In this document: positions 8,842 to 16,875 of the stretch, piece by piece | Position numbering within the stretch: position 1 is the first letter of the stretch | How the letters are laid out: every line of letters begins with the position of its first letter | Assembly: GCA_017445925.1 (NCBI GenBank) | Contig: JAFSRW010000052.1 | Span: 1 to 64,000, forward strand | Direction: 5' to 3' | DNA length: 64,000 nucleotides | Source of the DNA: Bacteroidaceae bacterium | GTDB taxonomy: Bacteria > Bacteroidota > Bacteroidia > Bacteroidales > Bacteroidaceae | Translations under genes and position numbers: made by a program | The notes under the pieces: generated by a model | What the model saw: only the letters and a program-made list of their open reading frames with translations | Told to the model about the DNA's origin: nothing | Databases searched by the model: none

Positions 8842-9924
8842 ATGAAGCTATCACAATTCAAGTACAAACTAACTGACGAAAGAATTGCTCAAGAACCAAC
8901 CCCATTCCGTGATGATTGTCGACTGATGGTGGTGCATGCCAAAAGCAAATACTTTGAGCACAGAAAAACATTCCGCGATGTGTTACAATTCTTTGACGAG
9001 AAGGATGTCTTTGTCTTTAACGATACAAAGGTGTTCCCAGCTCGCCTGTATGGCAACAAGGAAAAGACAGGTGCCAGAATAGAGGTTTTCCTACTCCGCG
9101 AACTGAACAAAGAGATGCGTCTGTGGGACGTGCTGGTAGACCCCGCCCGTAAAATCCGTATTGGTAACAAACTCTATTTTGGCCAAGATGAGTCGATGGT
9201 GGCTGAGGTAATAGACAATACCACCAGTCGCGGTCGTACACTCCGATTCCTGTATGACGGACCTCATGAAGAGTTTAAACGTGCCCTCTTTGCTTTAGGA
9301 GAGGCTCCCATACCCAAACACATCATTAAGCGCCCCACCACTCCAGAAGATTTGGAAAACTTCCAGTGCATTTTTGCAGAGAAAGAAGGTGCTGTTACTG
9401 CTCCTACTGCAGGGCTCCACTTCTCTCCACAACTGATGAAGATGATGGAAATCAAGGGCATTGACTTTGCTTTTGTGACTCTACACTGCGGACTGGGTAA
9501 CTTCCGCGAGATAGATGTAGAAGACCTGACCAAACATAAGATGGACAGCGAGGAAATGCACGTTGAGCAGAAAGCCTGCGATCTTATCAATAAAGCTAAA
9601 GAGGAAGGACACAAAATTGTTGCAGTGGGAACAACCGTTCAACGTGTGCTTGAGTCTGCTGTCAGTGCCGATGGGAAACTGAAGGAATTTGACGGATGGA
9701 CCAACAAATTCATCTTCCCGCCCTACGACTTCACGCTGGCTGATGCTATGATTGCCAACTTCTACCTGCCTTACAGTACGCTGCTCATGCTTACCTGTGC
9801 CTATGGTGGATATGATTTGATTATGATGGCTTACAAAGAGGCGCTGAAGTTCAATGAGAACGATCCCGAGAACCGTTATCGGTTCGGCACCTACGGAGAT
9901 GCTATGTTAATCTTACAGGATTAA
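8842..9924 (+). CDS. queA: SAM:tRNA ribosyltransferase-isomerase
   Basis: Transfers the ribosyl part of S-adenosylmethionine to preQ1 at tRNA position 34, giving epoxyqueuosine. Family motifs: [36 protein letters not shown], and [13 protein letters not shown] near the C terminus. At 360 residues it has the normal length. It lies 24 bases after truB and its TAA overlaps the folK ATG by one base. Together with miaB and truB, this strand is rich in tRNA-modification genes. Confidence 0.96.
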   Translation: MKLSQFKYKLTDERIAQEPTPFRDDCRLMVVHAKSKYFEHRKTFRDVLQFFDEKDVFVFNDTKVFPARLYGNKEKTGARIEVFLLRELNKEMRLWDVLVDPARKIRIGNKLYFGQDESMVAEVIDNTTSRGRTLRFLYDGPHEEFKRALFALGEAPIPKHIIKRPTTPEDLENFQCIFAEKEGAVTAPTAGLHFSPQLMKMMEIKGIDFAFVTLHCGLGNFREIDVEDLTKHKMDSEEMHVEQKACDLINKAKEEGHKIVAVGTTVQRVLESAVSADGKLKEFDGWTNKFIFPPYDFTLADAMIANFYLPYSTLLMLTCAYGGYDLIMMAYKEALKFNENDPENRYRFGTYGDAMLILQD

Positions 9925-10361
9925 TGCACAAACTTTACATAGGCTTAGGTTCAAACCTGGGCAATAAGGAAGATATGCTTCACCGAGCCCTTTCGCTTAT
10001 TAATAAGCACATAGGCTCGGTGTTGCGCACTTCATCGTTCCTAGAAACAGAACCATGGGGATTCCAGAGCGAGAATACTTTTCTGAATGCAGTCTGTCTG
10101 GTGGAAACCACCCTCACTCCTGTTGAATGCCTGAAGAAAACGCAGAAGATTGAGCGTATTCTGGGCCGAACCAGGAAAAGTAAAGATGGTGTATATCACG
10201 ACCGACCCATAGATTTGGATCTGCTGCTCTATGATGACATTGAAATGAAAACGCCTGAGCTTACTCTTCCTCATCCCCACATGCAGGAACGCGATTTTGT
10301 GATGATACCGCTGAGGGAGATAGAGGAGATAAAAAGAGAAAAATTAAAGGAGAAAAGTTAA
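9924..10361 (+). CDS. folK: 2-amino-4-hydroxy-6-hydroxymethyldihydropteridine diphosphokinase
   Basis: HPPK transfers pyrophosphate from ATP to 6-hydroxymethyl-7,8-dihydropterin in folate synthesis. The 145-residue product begins LYIGLGSNLGNKEDML and contains FLETEPWGFQSENTFLNAV and the signature HDRPIDLDLLLYDD. The start overlaps the queA stop (TAATG), implying coupling. It is the last gene before the repeat tract and riboswitch of metK. Confidence 0.95.
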   Translation: MHKLYIGLGSNLGNKEDMLHRALSLINKHIGSVLRTSSFLETEPWGFQSENTFLNAVCLVETTLTPVECLKKTQKIERILGRTRKSKDGVYHDRPIDLDLLLYDDIEMKTPELTLPHPHMQERDFVMIPLREIEEIKREKLKEKS

Positions 10362-10478
10362 TTTTCAATTCAAAATTGGGAATTACGGAATATCGAAAAA
10401 ACTTTCAACTTTCAACTTTCAATTTTCAACTAAAGAAAAATTCTTCACTCTTCATTCTTCATTCTTCATTTTTTATTT
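10362..10478. repeat. Short-word tract upstream of metK
   Basis: CTTTCAA/TTTTCAA words (about 10402-10432) are followed by TTCTTCACTC, TTCATTC, TTCATTC, TTCATT words (about 10441-10470). These are the reverse complements of the GTTGAAAATT and GAAGAGTGAAGAATG words found elsewhere in the window. The tract supplies the sequence immediately upstream of the metK -7 box. Confidence 0.65.
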
Positions 10479-10479
10479 G

Positions 10480-10487
10480 TACCTTTG
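10480..10487 (+). promoter_or_regulatory. -7 element of the metK promoter
   Basis: TACCTTTG matches TAnnTTTG. Transcription would start near 10493, about ten bases before the SAM-II aptamer, which is the layout expected for a riboswitch leader. The -33 position falls in the word tract and is not a clear TTTG. Confidence 0.65.
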
Positions 10488-10499
10488 CACCCGAAAAAA

Positions 10500-10553
10500 C
10501 AAATGTGGATAGATTTGGGCTGCTTGCAACCACAGTAAAAAATGCTAAAACGA
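10500..10553 (+). promoter_or_regulatory. SAM-II riboswitch
   Basis: Stem P1 is TGTGG (10504-10508) with CCACA (10530-10534). It encloses GATTTGGGC and the conserved CTTGCAACC, followed by an A-rich linker and GCTAAAA (10544-10550). This order matches the SAM-II pseudoknot aptamer known from alphaproteobacterial and Bacteroidota methionine genes. It precedes metK by about 80 bases. A GAGAAA/TTTCTC stem (10552-10557 with 10568-10573) just downstream may be part of the expression platform. SAM binding would be expected to lower synthesis of the SAM-producing enzyme. Confidence 0.83.
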
Positions 10554-10631
10554 GAAATAGAAAGCTGTTTCTCACGCATTTCTGCCCGATTTCTCTCCCC
10601 ATACATTATTAATTATATATATAAATGTATT

Positions 10632-11897
10632 ATGGGATACTTATTTACATCCGAATCTGTTTCTGAAGGCCATCCTGATAAAGTGGCTGATCAAATCAGT
10701 GATGCCGTACTTGACAAACTCCTGGCTTTTGACCCACAGTCGAAGGTTGCTTGTGAAACGCTCGTTACCACAGGGCAAGTGATACTGGCTGGTGAAGTAA
10801 AGACTGAGGCTTACGTTGACCTTCAGCGTATAGCCCGTGAAGTGATTAATCGCATTGGATACACCAAAAGCGAGTACATGTTTGAAGGCAATAGTTGTGG
10901 CGTCCTGAGTGCCATTCATGAGCAGAGCGCAGATATCAACAGGGGCGTTGTACGTGCCAATCCAGAGAATCAAGGTGCAGGTGACCAGGGAATGATGTTT
11001 GGTTATGCCACCAATGAGACCGATAACTATATGCCCTTGAGTTTAGATCTGGCTCATCGTCTGCTGATGGAGTTGGCGGTTATTCGCAGGGAAGGAAAGG
11101 TAATGACCTATCTCCGTCCAGATGCCAAGAGTCAGGTAACCATTGAGTATAGCGATGAGGGTATTCCTCAGCGTATAGACACTATTGTTATCAGCACCCA
11201 GCATGATGAGTTTGATACCGATGAGGCTATGCAGCAACGTATCGCCAAAGACGTAAAGGAAATCTTGATTCCTCGCGTGCAGGCAAGTATCAAAAGCGAG
11301 AGTATCCGCAAACTTTTTAACAGCAAGATAACTTATCACGTTAACCCAACGGGAAAATTTGTCATTGGAGGCCCTCATGGAGATTCCGGCTTGACAGGAA
11401 GAAAGATTATTGTTGATACCTACGGAGGAAAAGGTGCTCACGGAGGAGGTGCTTTCAGTGGCAAAGACCCATCCAAGGTGGACCGCTCAGCAGCTTATGC
11501 AGCACGTCATATTGCCAAGAACATGGTAGCAGCAGGTGTAGCAGACGAGATGCTGGTACAGATTAGCTATGCAATCGGCGTTGCCGAACCTGTTAGCATT
11601 TATGTTGATACCTACGGACGCAGTAAAGTTCCTTTCACCGACGGAGAGATTGCACAAAAAATTAAGGAACTGTTCGACCTCAGACCTTACGCCATAGAAC
11701 AGCGCCTGAAGCTTCGCAATCCCATCTATGAAGAGACTGCTGCTTATGGACACATGGGGCGTGAGCCCAAAATTGTTATCAAACGCTACGAATCTCTGTA
11801 TCGTGAGACCAAGGAGGTAACGGTAGAACTGTTCACGTGGGAAAAACTTGACTACGTTCAGAAAATACAAGAAGCATTCGGGATATGCCAGAAATAA
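10632..11897 (+). CDS. metK: S-adenosylmethionine synthetase
   Basis: Forms SAM from methionine and ATP. The 421-residue product starts [21 protein letters not shown]. An in-frame ATG at 10542 lies inside the riboswitch and is rejected. Motifs: [23 protein letters not shown], and the P-loop-like [22 protein letters not shown] (split here as [11 protein letters not shown] then [11 protein letters not shown]). Its last 13 bases overlap the start of the LOG-family gene. Expression is probably feedback-controlled through the SAM-II element; SAM is also the substrate of queA and miaB upstream. Confidence 0.97.
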   Translation: MGYLFTSESVSEGHPDKVADQISDAVLDKLLAFDPQSKVACETLVTTGQVILAGEVKTEAYVDLQRIAREVINRIGYTKSEYMFEGNSCGVLSAIHEQSADINRGVVRANPENQGAGDQGMMFGYATNETDNYMPLSLDLAHRLLMELAVIRREGKVMTYLRPDAKSQVTIEYSDEGIPQRIDTIVISTQHDEFDTDEAMQQRIAKDVKEILIPRVQASIKSESIRKLFNSKITYHVNPTGKFVIGGPHGDSGLTGRKIIVDTYGGKGAHGGGAFSGKDPSKVDRSAAYAARHIAKNMVAAGVADEMLVQISYAIGVAEPVSIYVDTYGRSKVPFTDGEIAQKIKELFDLRPYAIEQRLKLRNPIYEETAAYGHMGREPKIVIKRYESLYRETKEVTVELFTWEKLDYVQKIQEAFGICQK

Positions 11898-12472
11898 AGC
11901 GTATTTGTATATATTGTGCTAGCAGTACCAAGATTGACGACTGCTTTTTTCGCGATGCCAGAAAGCTGGGCCAACTGATGGCTGCCAAAGGCATAGCTAT
12001 AATAAATGGCGCGGGAAAAATGGGATTGATGCAAGCCTCTACCGACGGATGTCTGGAGGCTGGAGGAGAGGCCATAGGCATCATCCCCTCCTTTATGGTA
12101 AAGGAGGGTTGGTGCCATCAGGGAATGACGCAGATTATAGAAACTTCTGACATGCATACCCGCCAACAGAAGATGGCAGAGATGAGTGATGCCGCAATCG
12201 TTTTGCCTGGTGGATGCGGCACTTTTGCGGAGATGATGGAACTCATTACCTGGAAACAGTTGGGCCTTTACCTGAAGCCCATTGTCATCCTGAATACCAA
12301 TGGGTACTACAATCCGCTCATACAGACACTTCAGCAAGCCGTTGATATGAACTTCATGAGGCAGCAGCATTCAGCCATCTGGCAAGTTGCAAGCACACCG
12401 GAAGAGGCACTGAAACTGGTTTTGGAAACACCCTTGTGGGACACTAGCATACGCAGATTTGCAGCTATATGA
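11885..12472 (+). CDS. LOG-family nucleotide phosphoribohydrolase (TIGR00730)
   Basis: A 195-residue Rossmann-like protein of the lysine-decarboxylase-like LOG family. Characterised members release the base from nucleoside 5'-monophosphates, including cytokinin precursors. It has CIYCASS at the N terminus, a [10 protein letters not shown] stretch and the motif [20 protein letters not shown] (canonical PGGxGTxxE). The physiological substrate cannot be read from sequence. It overlaps metK by 13 bases and the next gene by four, so it is translationally embedded in the operon. Confidence 0.88.
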   Translation: MPEIKRICIYCASSTKIDDCFFRDARKLGQLMAAKGIAIINGAGKMGLMQASTDGCLEAGGEAIGIIPSFMVKEGWCHQGMTQIIETSDMHTRQQKMAEMSDAAIVLPGGCGTFAEMMELITWKQLGLYLKPIVILNTNGYYNPLIQTLQQAVDMNFMRQQHSAIWQVASTPEEALKLVLETPLWDTSIRRFAAI

Positions 12473-13365
12473 CAGAGCTTCTGACTGACACAATAACCGC
12501 CGACACAATAACTGCCGACACAATAACCGCTGATACCATAAGTGCCGACTCCATCACTACGGATTCCGTACCCTTGCCAGAATCATCACCTGCTTTTTAT
12601 GAGGATATGGGGTTCTTCCAGGGAGACTCACTTATGCATCCTGAGGTGGGGGTGAGGCAAACAGGATTTAGTGGCATTCCCAGAGCATACCAATTATGGC
12701 GTGACGACTGGGTAGTCCTTTTTGTCCTGATGTGCTTTGTGCTTATGGCAATTATACAGAAAAGAATCAGGAAACAGTTATTCTCGGAGGCCAAAGAGTT
12801 TTTCTTTCCCACAAAGAACATTTCCAAAAAGGAAAAGCGCGATAGCAACTATGAACAACTGATGTCTCTGGTTATGGCGCTCATTCTGAGTGTTATGGGC
12901 GGATTGGGTGTGTTCATGTTTACACAAAAAGGGATGCATCTCTTTCTTGGCCAGATATCGCCTTATATGCTTATTGGCATTTATGTTGGCATTTGGATGT
13001 TGTATTTTATTTTGAAAAACCTTCTTTCCTCTTTTGTAAATTGGATTTTTTTTGACAAACAAAAAAGAGCGTTGTGGCGAAAATCCTATTTTTTCCTTTT
13101 TTCAGTCGAAACAATACTCTTTTTTTTCGCCACAATTTCTACCATATTTCTTAATCTGTCTTCTACCATTCCGCTGTGGATTATCCTTACAATAGGGCTT
13201 GTGATTAAATTCTTGCATCTATACAAAACTTTTCTAATCTTTTTCCCAAAAATCTATGGCACTTTGCATTTAATTGTGTACTTTTGCACCCTTGAAATCA
13301 TTCCATTACTGGCTGTTTTCAAAGTACTGATTAGAGTGACAGACGAATTGATAGTAAAATTCTAA
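12469..13365 (+). CDS. DUF4271 membrane protein with N-terminal pentapeptide repeat
   Basis: A 298-residue membrane protein. The N terminus has five near-perfect copies of DTITA (DNA 12487-12561, 15-base period), giving a low-complexity acidic/Thr stretch. About seven hydrophobic segments from residue 80 to the end match DUF4271, a Bacteroidota family usually found directly before hemD, as here. Function unknown. The ATG overlaps the LOG stop (ATGA). Confidence 0.85.
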   Translation: MTELLTDTITADTITADTITADTISADSITTDSVPLPESSPAFYEDMGFFQGDSLMHPEVGVRQTGFSGIPRAYQLWRDDWVVLFVLMCFVLMAIIQKRIRKQLFSEAKEFFFPTKNISKKEKRDSNYEQLMSLVMALILSVMGGLGVFMFTQKGMHLFLGQISPYMLIGIYVGIWMLYFILKNLLSSFVNWIFFDKQKRALWRKSYFFLFSVETILFFFATISTIFLNLSSTIPLWIILTIGLVIKFLHLYKTFLIFFPKIYGTLHLIVYFCTLEIIPLLAVFKVLIRVTDELIVKF

Positions 13366-13372
13366 GACAATT

Positions 13373-14122
13373 ATGATAAAGAAGATATTGGTATCACAGC
13401 CCAAGCCCTCTTCAGAAAGATCTCCTTATTACGACATTGCAGATCGTATGAATGTGGAGATTGTTTTCCGTCCTTTTATAAAGGTGCAAGGCATTACGCC
13501 AAAAGAATTTCGTGCTCAGAAAATCTCCATCTTAGAACACACGGCAGTTGTTTTTACTTCAAGACACGCTATAGACCATTTCTTTACCCTGTGTAAGGAG
13601 ATGCGTGTGGTTGTGCCAGAAGATATGAAGTATTTCTGCATCACAGAAACAGTTGCTCTCTATATTCAGAAGTACGTGCAGTATCGCAAGCGTAAAATAT
13701 TCTTTGGTGAGACAGGAAAAATTGACGACCTGATTCCTCTAATGGCAAAGCACAAGAACGAGAAGTATTTCATTCCCATCAGTGATGTTCACACAAGCCA
13801 GTTCGGAGAGATGCTCGACGCCAAGAAGCTTTTTCATTCCGAGGGTATCATGTATCGCACAGTAAGCAATGACTTTACTGAAGACGAACCATTTGATTAT
13901 GATTTGCTGATATTTTTCAGCCCCAGCGGTATTCAGGCCCTGCTGAAGAATTTCCCTGATTTTAAGCAAAACAACATTTCCATAGGAACATTCGGCCCTG
14001 CCACAGCAAAGGCTGTTCGCGATGCCGGACTTCGCCTCGACCTTGAAGCTCCCTCACCAGAATACCCAAGCATCACTGCTGCCATTGCTGCGTATGTGAA
14101 AGAGGTAAATGGAATTGATTAA
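13373..14122 (+). CDS. hemD: Uroporphyrinogen-III synthase
   Basis: Cyclises hydroxymethylbilane with inversion of ring D in tetrapyrrole synthesis. The 249-residue product has the two-lobed HemD pattern: ILVSQPKPS at the start, VFTSRHAIDHF in lobe one, DLLIFFSPSGIQALL and IGTFGPATAKAVRDAGL in lobe two. HemD sequences diverge strongly and no single catalytic motif exists, but the pattern and the DUF4271 neighbour fit. It overlaps rnpA by 14 bases. Confidence 0.88.
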   Translation: MIKKILVSQPKPSSERSPYYDIADRMNVEIVFRPFIKVQGITPKEFRAQKISILEHTAVVFTSRHAIDHFFTLCKEMRVVVPEDMKYFCITETVALYIQKYVQYRKRKIFFGETGKIDDLIPLMAKHKNEKYFIPISDVHTSQFGEMLDAKKLFHSEGIMYRTVSNDFTEDEPFDYDLLIFFSPSGIQALLKNFPDFKQNNISIGTFGPATAKAVRDAGLRLDLEAPSPEYPSITAAIAAYVKEVNGID

Positions 14123-14504
14123 AGAACGTTTCACGCTATCCAAAGAGGAGCGACTCTGTAGCCGTAAGGCATTGGAAAAGCTCTTTGAGGGAAGCAATAA
14201 ATCTATGCTGAATTACCCCATAAGAGCGGTATTTCAGGAAACAGAAGAGACAGGAATCCGTATCATGGTTTCTGTCTCTAAACGCTTTTTTAAGCGTGCC
14301 GTAAAGCGTAACCGGATAAAACGCCAACTGCGTGAAGCTTATCGTCTGAACAAACACCTTCTAAGGCCTGCAAACGGAGGTGTTAATATCGCGTTTCTCT
14401 GGAATAGCAATGACCTTCTGCCAACAGCAAAAGTTATGGAGAAAATGCAGATTCTGTTAAACAAAGTCAATGAATCCGTTTCAGATACTTCGTCCGCTGA
14501 CTGA
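14109..14504 (+). CDS. rnpA: Ribonuclease P protein component
   Basis: Small basic protein that binds RNase P RNA in tRNA 5' maturation. The 131-residue product has [19 protein letters not shown] at the start and the signature [19 protein letters not shown] near 60-78. Its 5' end overlaps hemD and its 3' end overlaps yidD, a tightly packed block. The usual rpmH neighbour is absent, as is normal in Bacteroidota. Confidence 0.94.
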   Translation: MELIKERFTLSKEERLCSRKALEKLFEGSNKSMLNYPIRAVFQETEETGIRIMVSVSKRFFKRAVKRNRIKRQLREAYRLNKHLLRPANGGVNIAFLWNSNDLLPTAKVMEKMQILLNKVNESVSDTSSAD

Positions 14505-14718
14505 TTTGCTGGCCAGACTTCTGATTCTTCCCATACGGTTATATCAGAAGTTCATCTCGCCGCTTACTCCGCCTTCATGTAGGTTCACCCCCACTTGCAG
14601 CCAATACGCCATAGAGGCCTTACGCAAACACGGCCCATTCAAGGGAACATCTCTGGCTATACGCAGAATTCTCAGATGTCACCCTTGGGGCGGCTCTGGA
14701 TACGATCCTGTACCATGA
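14470..14718 (+). CDS. yidD: Membrane protein insertion efficiency factor YidD
   Basis: An 82-residue protein with the HlyA-type YidD signature: [20 protein letters not shown], then [14 protein letters not shown] and [17 protein letters not shown]. Members assist YidC-dependent membrane insertion. The start overlaps rnpA by 35 bases. The stop is embedded in the tatD start (ATGA). Confidence 0.94.
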   Translation: MNPFQILRPLTDLLARLLILPIRLYQKFISPLTPPSCRFTPTCSQYAIEALRKHGPFKGTSLAIRRILRCHPWGGSGYDPVP

Positions 14719-15251
14719 CTATACCTTATATTAATTTTCATACGCATCATCCAGTCTGTGAAAACGAAATTTCTTTAGGCTGTGAGGAACACGGAATGGA
14801 CCGCCGATGGGAAATCCCGTTACCAGACCAAGAAGCGGCTTTCCGTCAACATGTTGCAGAAAGCGAACGTGAAGCTAAGCCTTTGGTGATTCATTGTGTA
14901 AGAACCATAGAAGAAATTCTGCGAGTTCGTAAAGAGGTTCACCCCCAGCAACCTTGGATTATGCATGGCTTCAGAGGCAAACCGCAACAGTTGCAATCGC
15001 TACTCTCAGCAGGAATCTATGTCTCTTTTGGATTACACTATAACAAGGAAAGCCTGCTCGATTGTCCTCTGGAAAAGATGTTCTTGGAGACGGATGATGA
15101 AGCCGCCCCAATAGAGCCCCTTTACAAAGAGGTGGCTCAGTTAAAAGGAATTTCTGTGGAGGACTTGAAACTGAAAATATGGGAAAATGCAAATAAGTTA
15201 TTTCCGCATTTGGCATTTTCCACACTTATTCGTACCTTTGCAAACAATTGA
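14715..15251 (+). CDS. Shortened TatD-family hydrolase
   Basis: TatD-family metal-dependent hydrolase (DNase/deacylase fold) of only 178 residues. It starts INFHTHHP with the first two metal histidines, and later has [20 protein letters not shown] and [11 protein letters not shown] with downstream ligands. Compared with Bacteroidota relatives, the stretch normally containing the GxHPW motif is missing between HTHHP and the GECGLD-like site, which is itself degenerate (LGCEEHGMD). The frame is open, so this is a shortened protein rather than a frameshift. ATG at 14715 overlaps the yidD stop; an earlier start would be antisensical within yidD. The last codons run through the next gene's promoter. 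Confidence 0.8.
   Translation: MTIPYINFHTHHPVCENEISLGCEEHGMDRRWEIPLPDQEAAFRQHVAESEREAKPLVIHCVRTIEEILRVRKEVHPQQPWIMHGFRGKPQQLQSLLSAGIYVSFGLHYNKESLLDCPLEKMFLETDDEAAPIEPLYKEVAQLKGISVEDLKLKIWENANKLFPHLAFSTLIRTFANN
15209..15240 (+). promoter_or_regulatory. Promoter for the CoA-transferase gene, inside tatD
   Basis: TTTG (15209-15212), 20 bases, TACCTTTG (15233-15240): full agreement with the Bacteroidota consensus. The spacer ends CACTTATTCG, like the CTCRCTTAATCG spacer of the promoter-hairpin modules. It lies within the last 15 codons of tatD, 45 bases before the next ATG. Confidence 0.82.
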
Positions 15252-15284
15252 AAAGAATATCAACTAAAACAAGCAGATAGAATT

Positions 15285-16796
15285 ATGGAATTCAACAAGA
15301 TTACGGCTGCTGAGGCAGCAGCCCTCATCCAGAACGGACAGACAATTGGTCTGAGTGGTTTCACACCTGCAGGCGTTCCCAAGTGTACTCCCGCAGAGAT
15401 AGCAAAGAAGGCCGAGGCAGAGCATGCTGCCGGTCGTCCTTACAAGATTAGCATCTTCACAGGTGCCAGCACAGGTCAGAGTTGCGATGGTGCATTGGCA
15501 AACGCACAGGCTATTGATTTCCGCGCTCCTTACACCACCAACCCTGATTTCCGCAAGCACGTAAACCTGAACGAGTTGCACTATTCCGACCTCAACCTCT
15601 CTAACATGGCTACCCAGATCCGTCAGGGTTATCTGGGCGATGTAGATTGGGCTATCATCGAGGCTTGTGCCATTGAGAAGGTAGGCAACAAGTGTCACAT
15701 CTACTTGACCGCTGCCGGTGGTATCAGCCCCACCGTTTGTCGTTTGGCCAAGAATGGTATCATCATTGAGCTCAACGCTTTCCACAGCCCCGATAGCAAG
15801 GGAATCCATGATGTTTACGAGATTGAGGATCATCCCTATCGCAAACCCATCAACATCTGCAAAGCAAGCGACCGTATAGGTAAACCATACGTTGAGGTAG
15901 ATGCTGACCGCATTATCGGTGTTATTGAGTGCGACGTACCTGATGAGGCTCGTGCTTTCAAGGATGCCGATCCCATTACTACTCAGATTGGTCAGAATGT
16001 AGCCGACTTCCTGTTGCACAATCTGAAATCTGGCCTCATCCCCAAGAGCTTCCTCAACCTTCAGAGCGGTGTAGGTAGTGGCGCTAATGCCGTACTGGGT
16101 GCATTAGGTCAGTGTCCCGAGGTTCCCGACTTCCACATTTATACCGAGGTACTGCAGGATGCTCCCGTTGGTCTGATGAAGCAGGGTCGTGTACTGAGTG
16201 CTTCAGCTTGCTCGCTGACCGTTACCAACGAGTGCCTGAAGGATATCTATGCTAATATGGACTTCTTCAAGGACAAACTCGTTCTACGTCCCTCCGAAAT
16301 CAGCAACTGCCCCGAGGTTATTGCTCGTATCGGCGTGTGTGCCTTGAACACAGCCATCGAGTGCGACCTATACGGCCATGTTAACTCTACCAAGATTTGT
16401 GGTACTAAGATGATGAACGGTATTGGCGGTTCTGCCGACTTCACCACATCAGCCTATCTCTCCATCTTCACTTGCGGTTCAACCACCAAGGGCGGCGCCA
16501 TTTCAAGCATTGTTCCCTTCGCCAGTCATATCGACCACACCAACCACTTCATCGATGCAGTCATCACAGAGTATGGTGTTGCCGATCTCCGTCACAAGAG
16601 CGATATGCAGAAGGCCGATGAACTTATTAAGGTAGCTCACCCCGACTATCGCCCCATGCTTCAGGATTACCTGAAATATGCCAGCAAGCGAGGTGGTCAT
16701 ACCCATCATGAATTAGCCGCTGCCTTCGCCATGCACGACACCTTCCTGCGTAAAGGTGATATGCGCTTGACCGATTTGGCTGAATACATCAAGTAA
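15285..16796 (+). CDS. Acetyl-CoA hydrolase / succinyl-CoA:acetate CoA-transferase family protein
   Basis: A 503-residue class I CoA-transferase, cytoplasmic. Family members swap CoA between acetate and succinate or propionate, or hydrolyse acetyl-CoA. Visible features: GLSGFTPAGVPK near the N terminus, GASTGQSCDG, GVGSGANAVLGAL, and YTEVLQD, in which the Glu is the expected acyl-enzyme residue. C-terminal GGSADFTTSAYLS is typical. In succinate/propionate-producing Bacteroidales such enzymes link succinyl-CoA to acetate; that role is inference. It has its own promoter and a strong terminator. Codon choice looks like that of a highly expressed gene (many C-ending codons). Confidence 0.9.
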   Translation: MEFNKITAAEAAALIQNGQTIGLSGFTPAGVPKCTPAEIAKKAEAEHAAGRPYKISIFTGASTGQSCDGALANAQAIDFRAPYTTNPDFRKHVNLNELHYSDLNLSNMATQIRQGYLGDVDWAIIEACAIEKVGNKCHIYLTAAGGISPTVCRLAKNGIIIELNAFHSPDSKGIHDVYEIEDHPYRKPINICKASDRIGKPYVEVDADRIIGVIECDVPDEARAFKDADPITTQIGQNVADFLLHNLKSGLIPKSFLNLQSGVGSGANAVLGALGQCPEVPDFHIYTEVLQDAPVGLMKQGRVLSASACSLTVTNECLKDIYANMDFFKDKLVLRPSEISNCPEVIARIGVCALNTAIECDLYGHVNSTKICGTKMMNGIGGSADFTTSAYLSIFTCGSTTKGGAISSIVPFASHIDHTNHFIDAVITEYGVADLRHKSDMQKADELIKVAHPDYRPMLQDYLKYASKRGGHTHHELAAAFAMHDTFLRKGDMRLTDLAEYIK

Positions 16797-16815
16797 GGCT
16801 GGAACAAATAAGATA

Positions 16816-16858
16816 AAATTTAGGAGGGTGTGACTTTATGTCAGACCCTCCTAAATTT
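16816..16858. terminator. Bidirectional terminator between convergent genes
   Basis: A perfect 14-base stem, AAATTTAGGAGGGT (16816-16829) with ACCCTCCTAAATTT (16845-16858), separates the convergent CoA-transferase and DUF349 genes. A and T runs belong to both stem ends, so it can act in either direction. Confidence 0.88.
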
Positions 16859-16875
16859 ATTTAACAACTAATGTG

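Noticed and set aside
10376..10612. 78-codon frame between folK and metK
   Set aside because: Translation of word repeats (NFQLSTFNFQL, LFILHSSFFI) plus the riboswitch; not a gene.
10542..10631. N-terminal extension of MetK
   Set aside because: The 30 extra codons lie inside the SAM-II aptamer and leader; [17 protein letters not shown] at 10632 is the family start.
12082..12112. CCTCCTTTA/TAAAGGAGG palindrome in the LOG-family gene as another in-frame insert
   Set aside because: It encodes [11 protein letters not shown], which fits the conserved LOG-family segment (IPSFM-EQGW type), so the palindrome is a coincidence of native codons.
12643..12655. GGTGGGGGTGAGG in the DUF4271 gene as a remnant of the GC-rich palindrome
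   Set aside because: Only one arm end is present and no inverted partner is seen; the match is too short to count.
15264..16019. 251-codon antisense frame across the CoA-transferase
   Set aside because: Shadow of a highly biased gene; the sense protein has clear family motifs.
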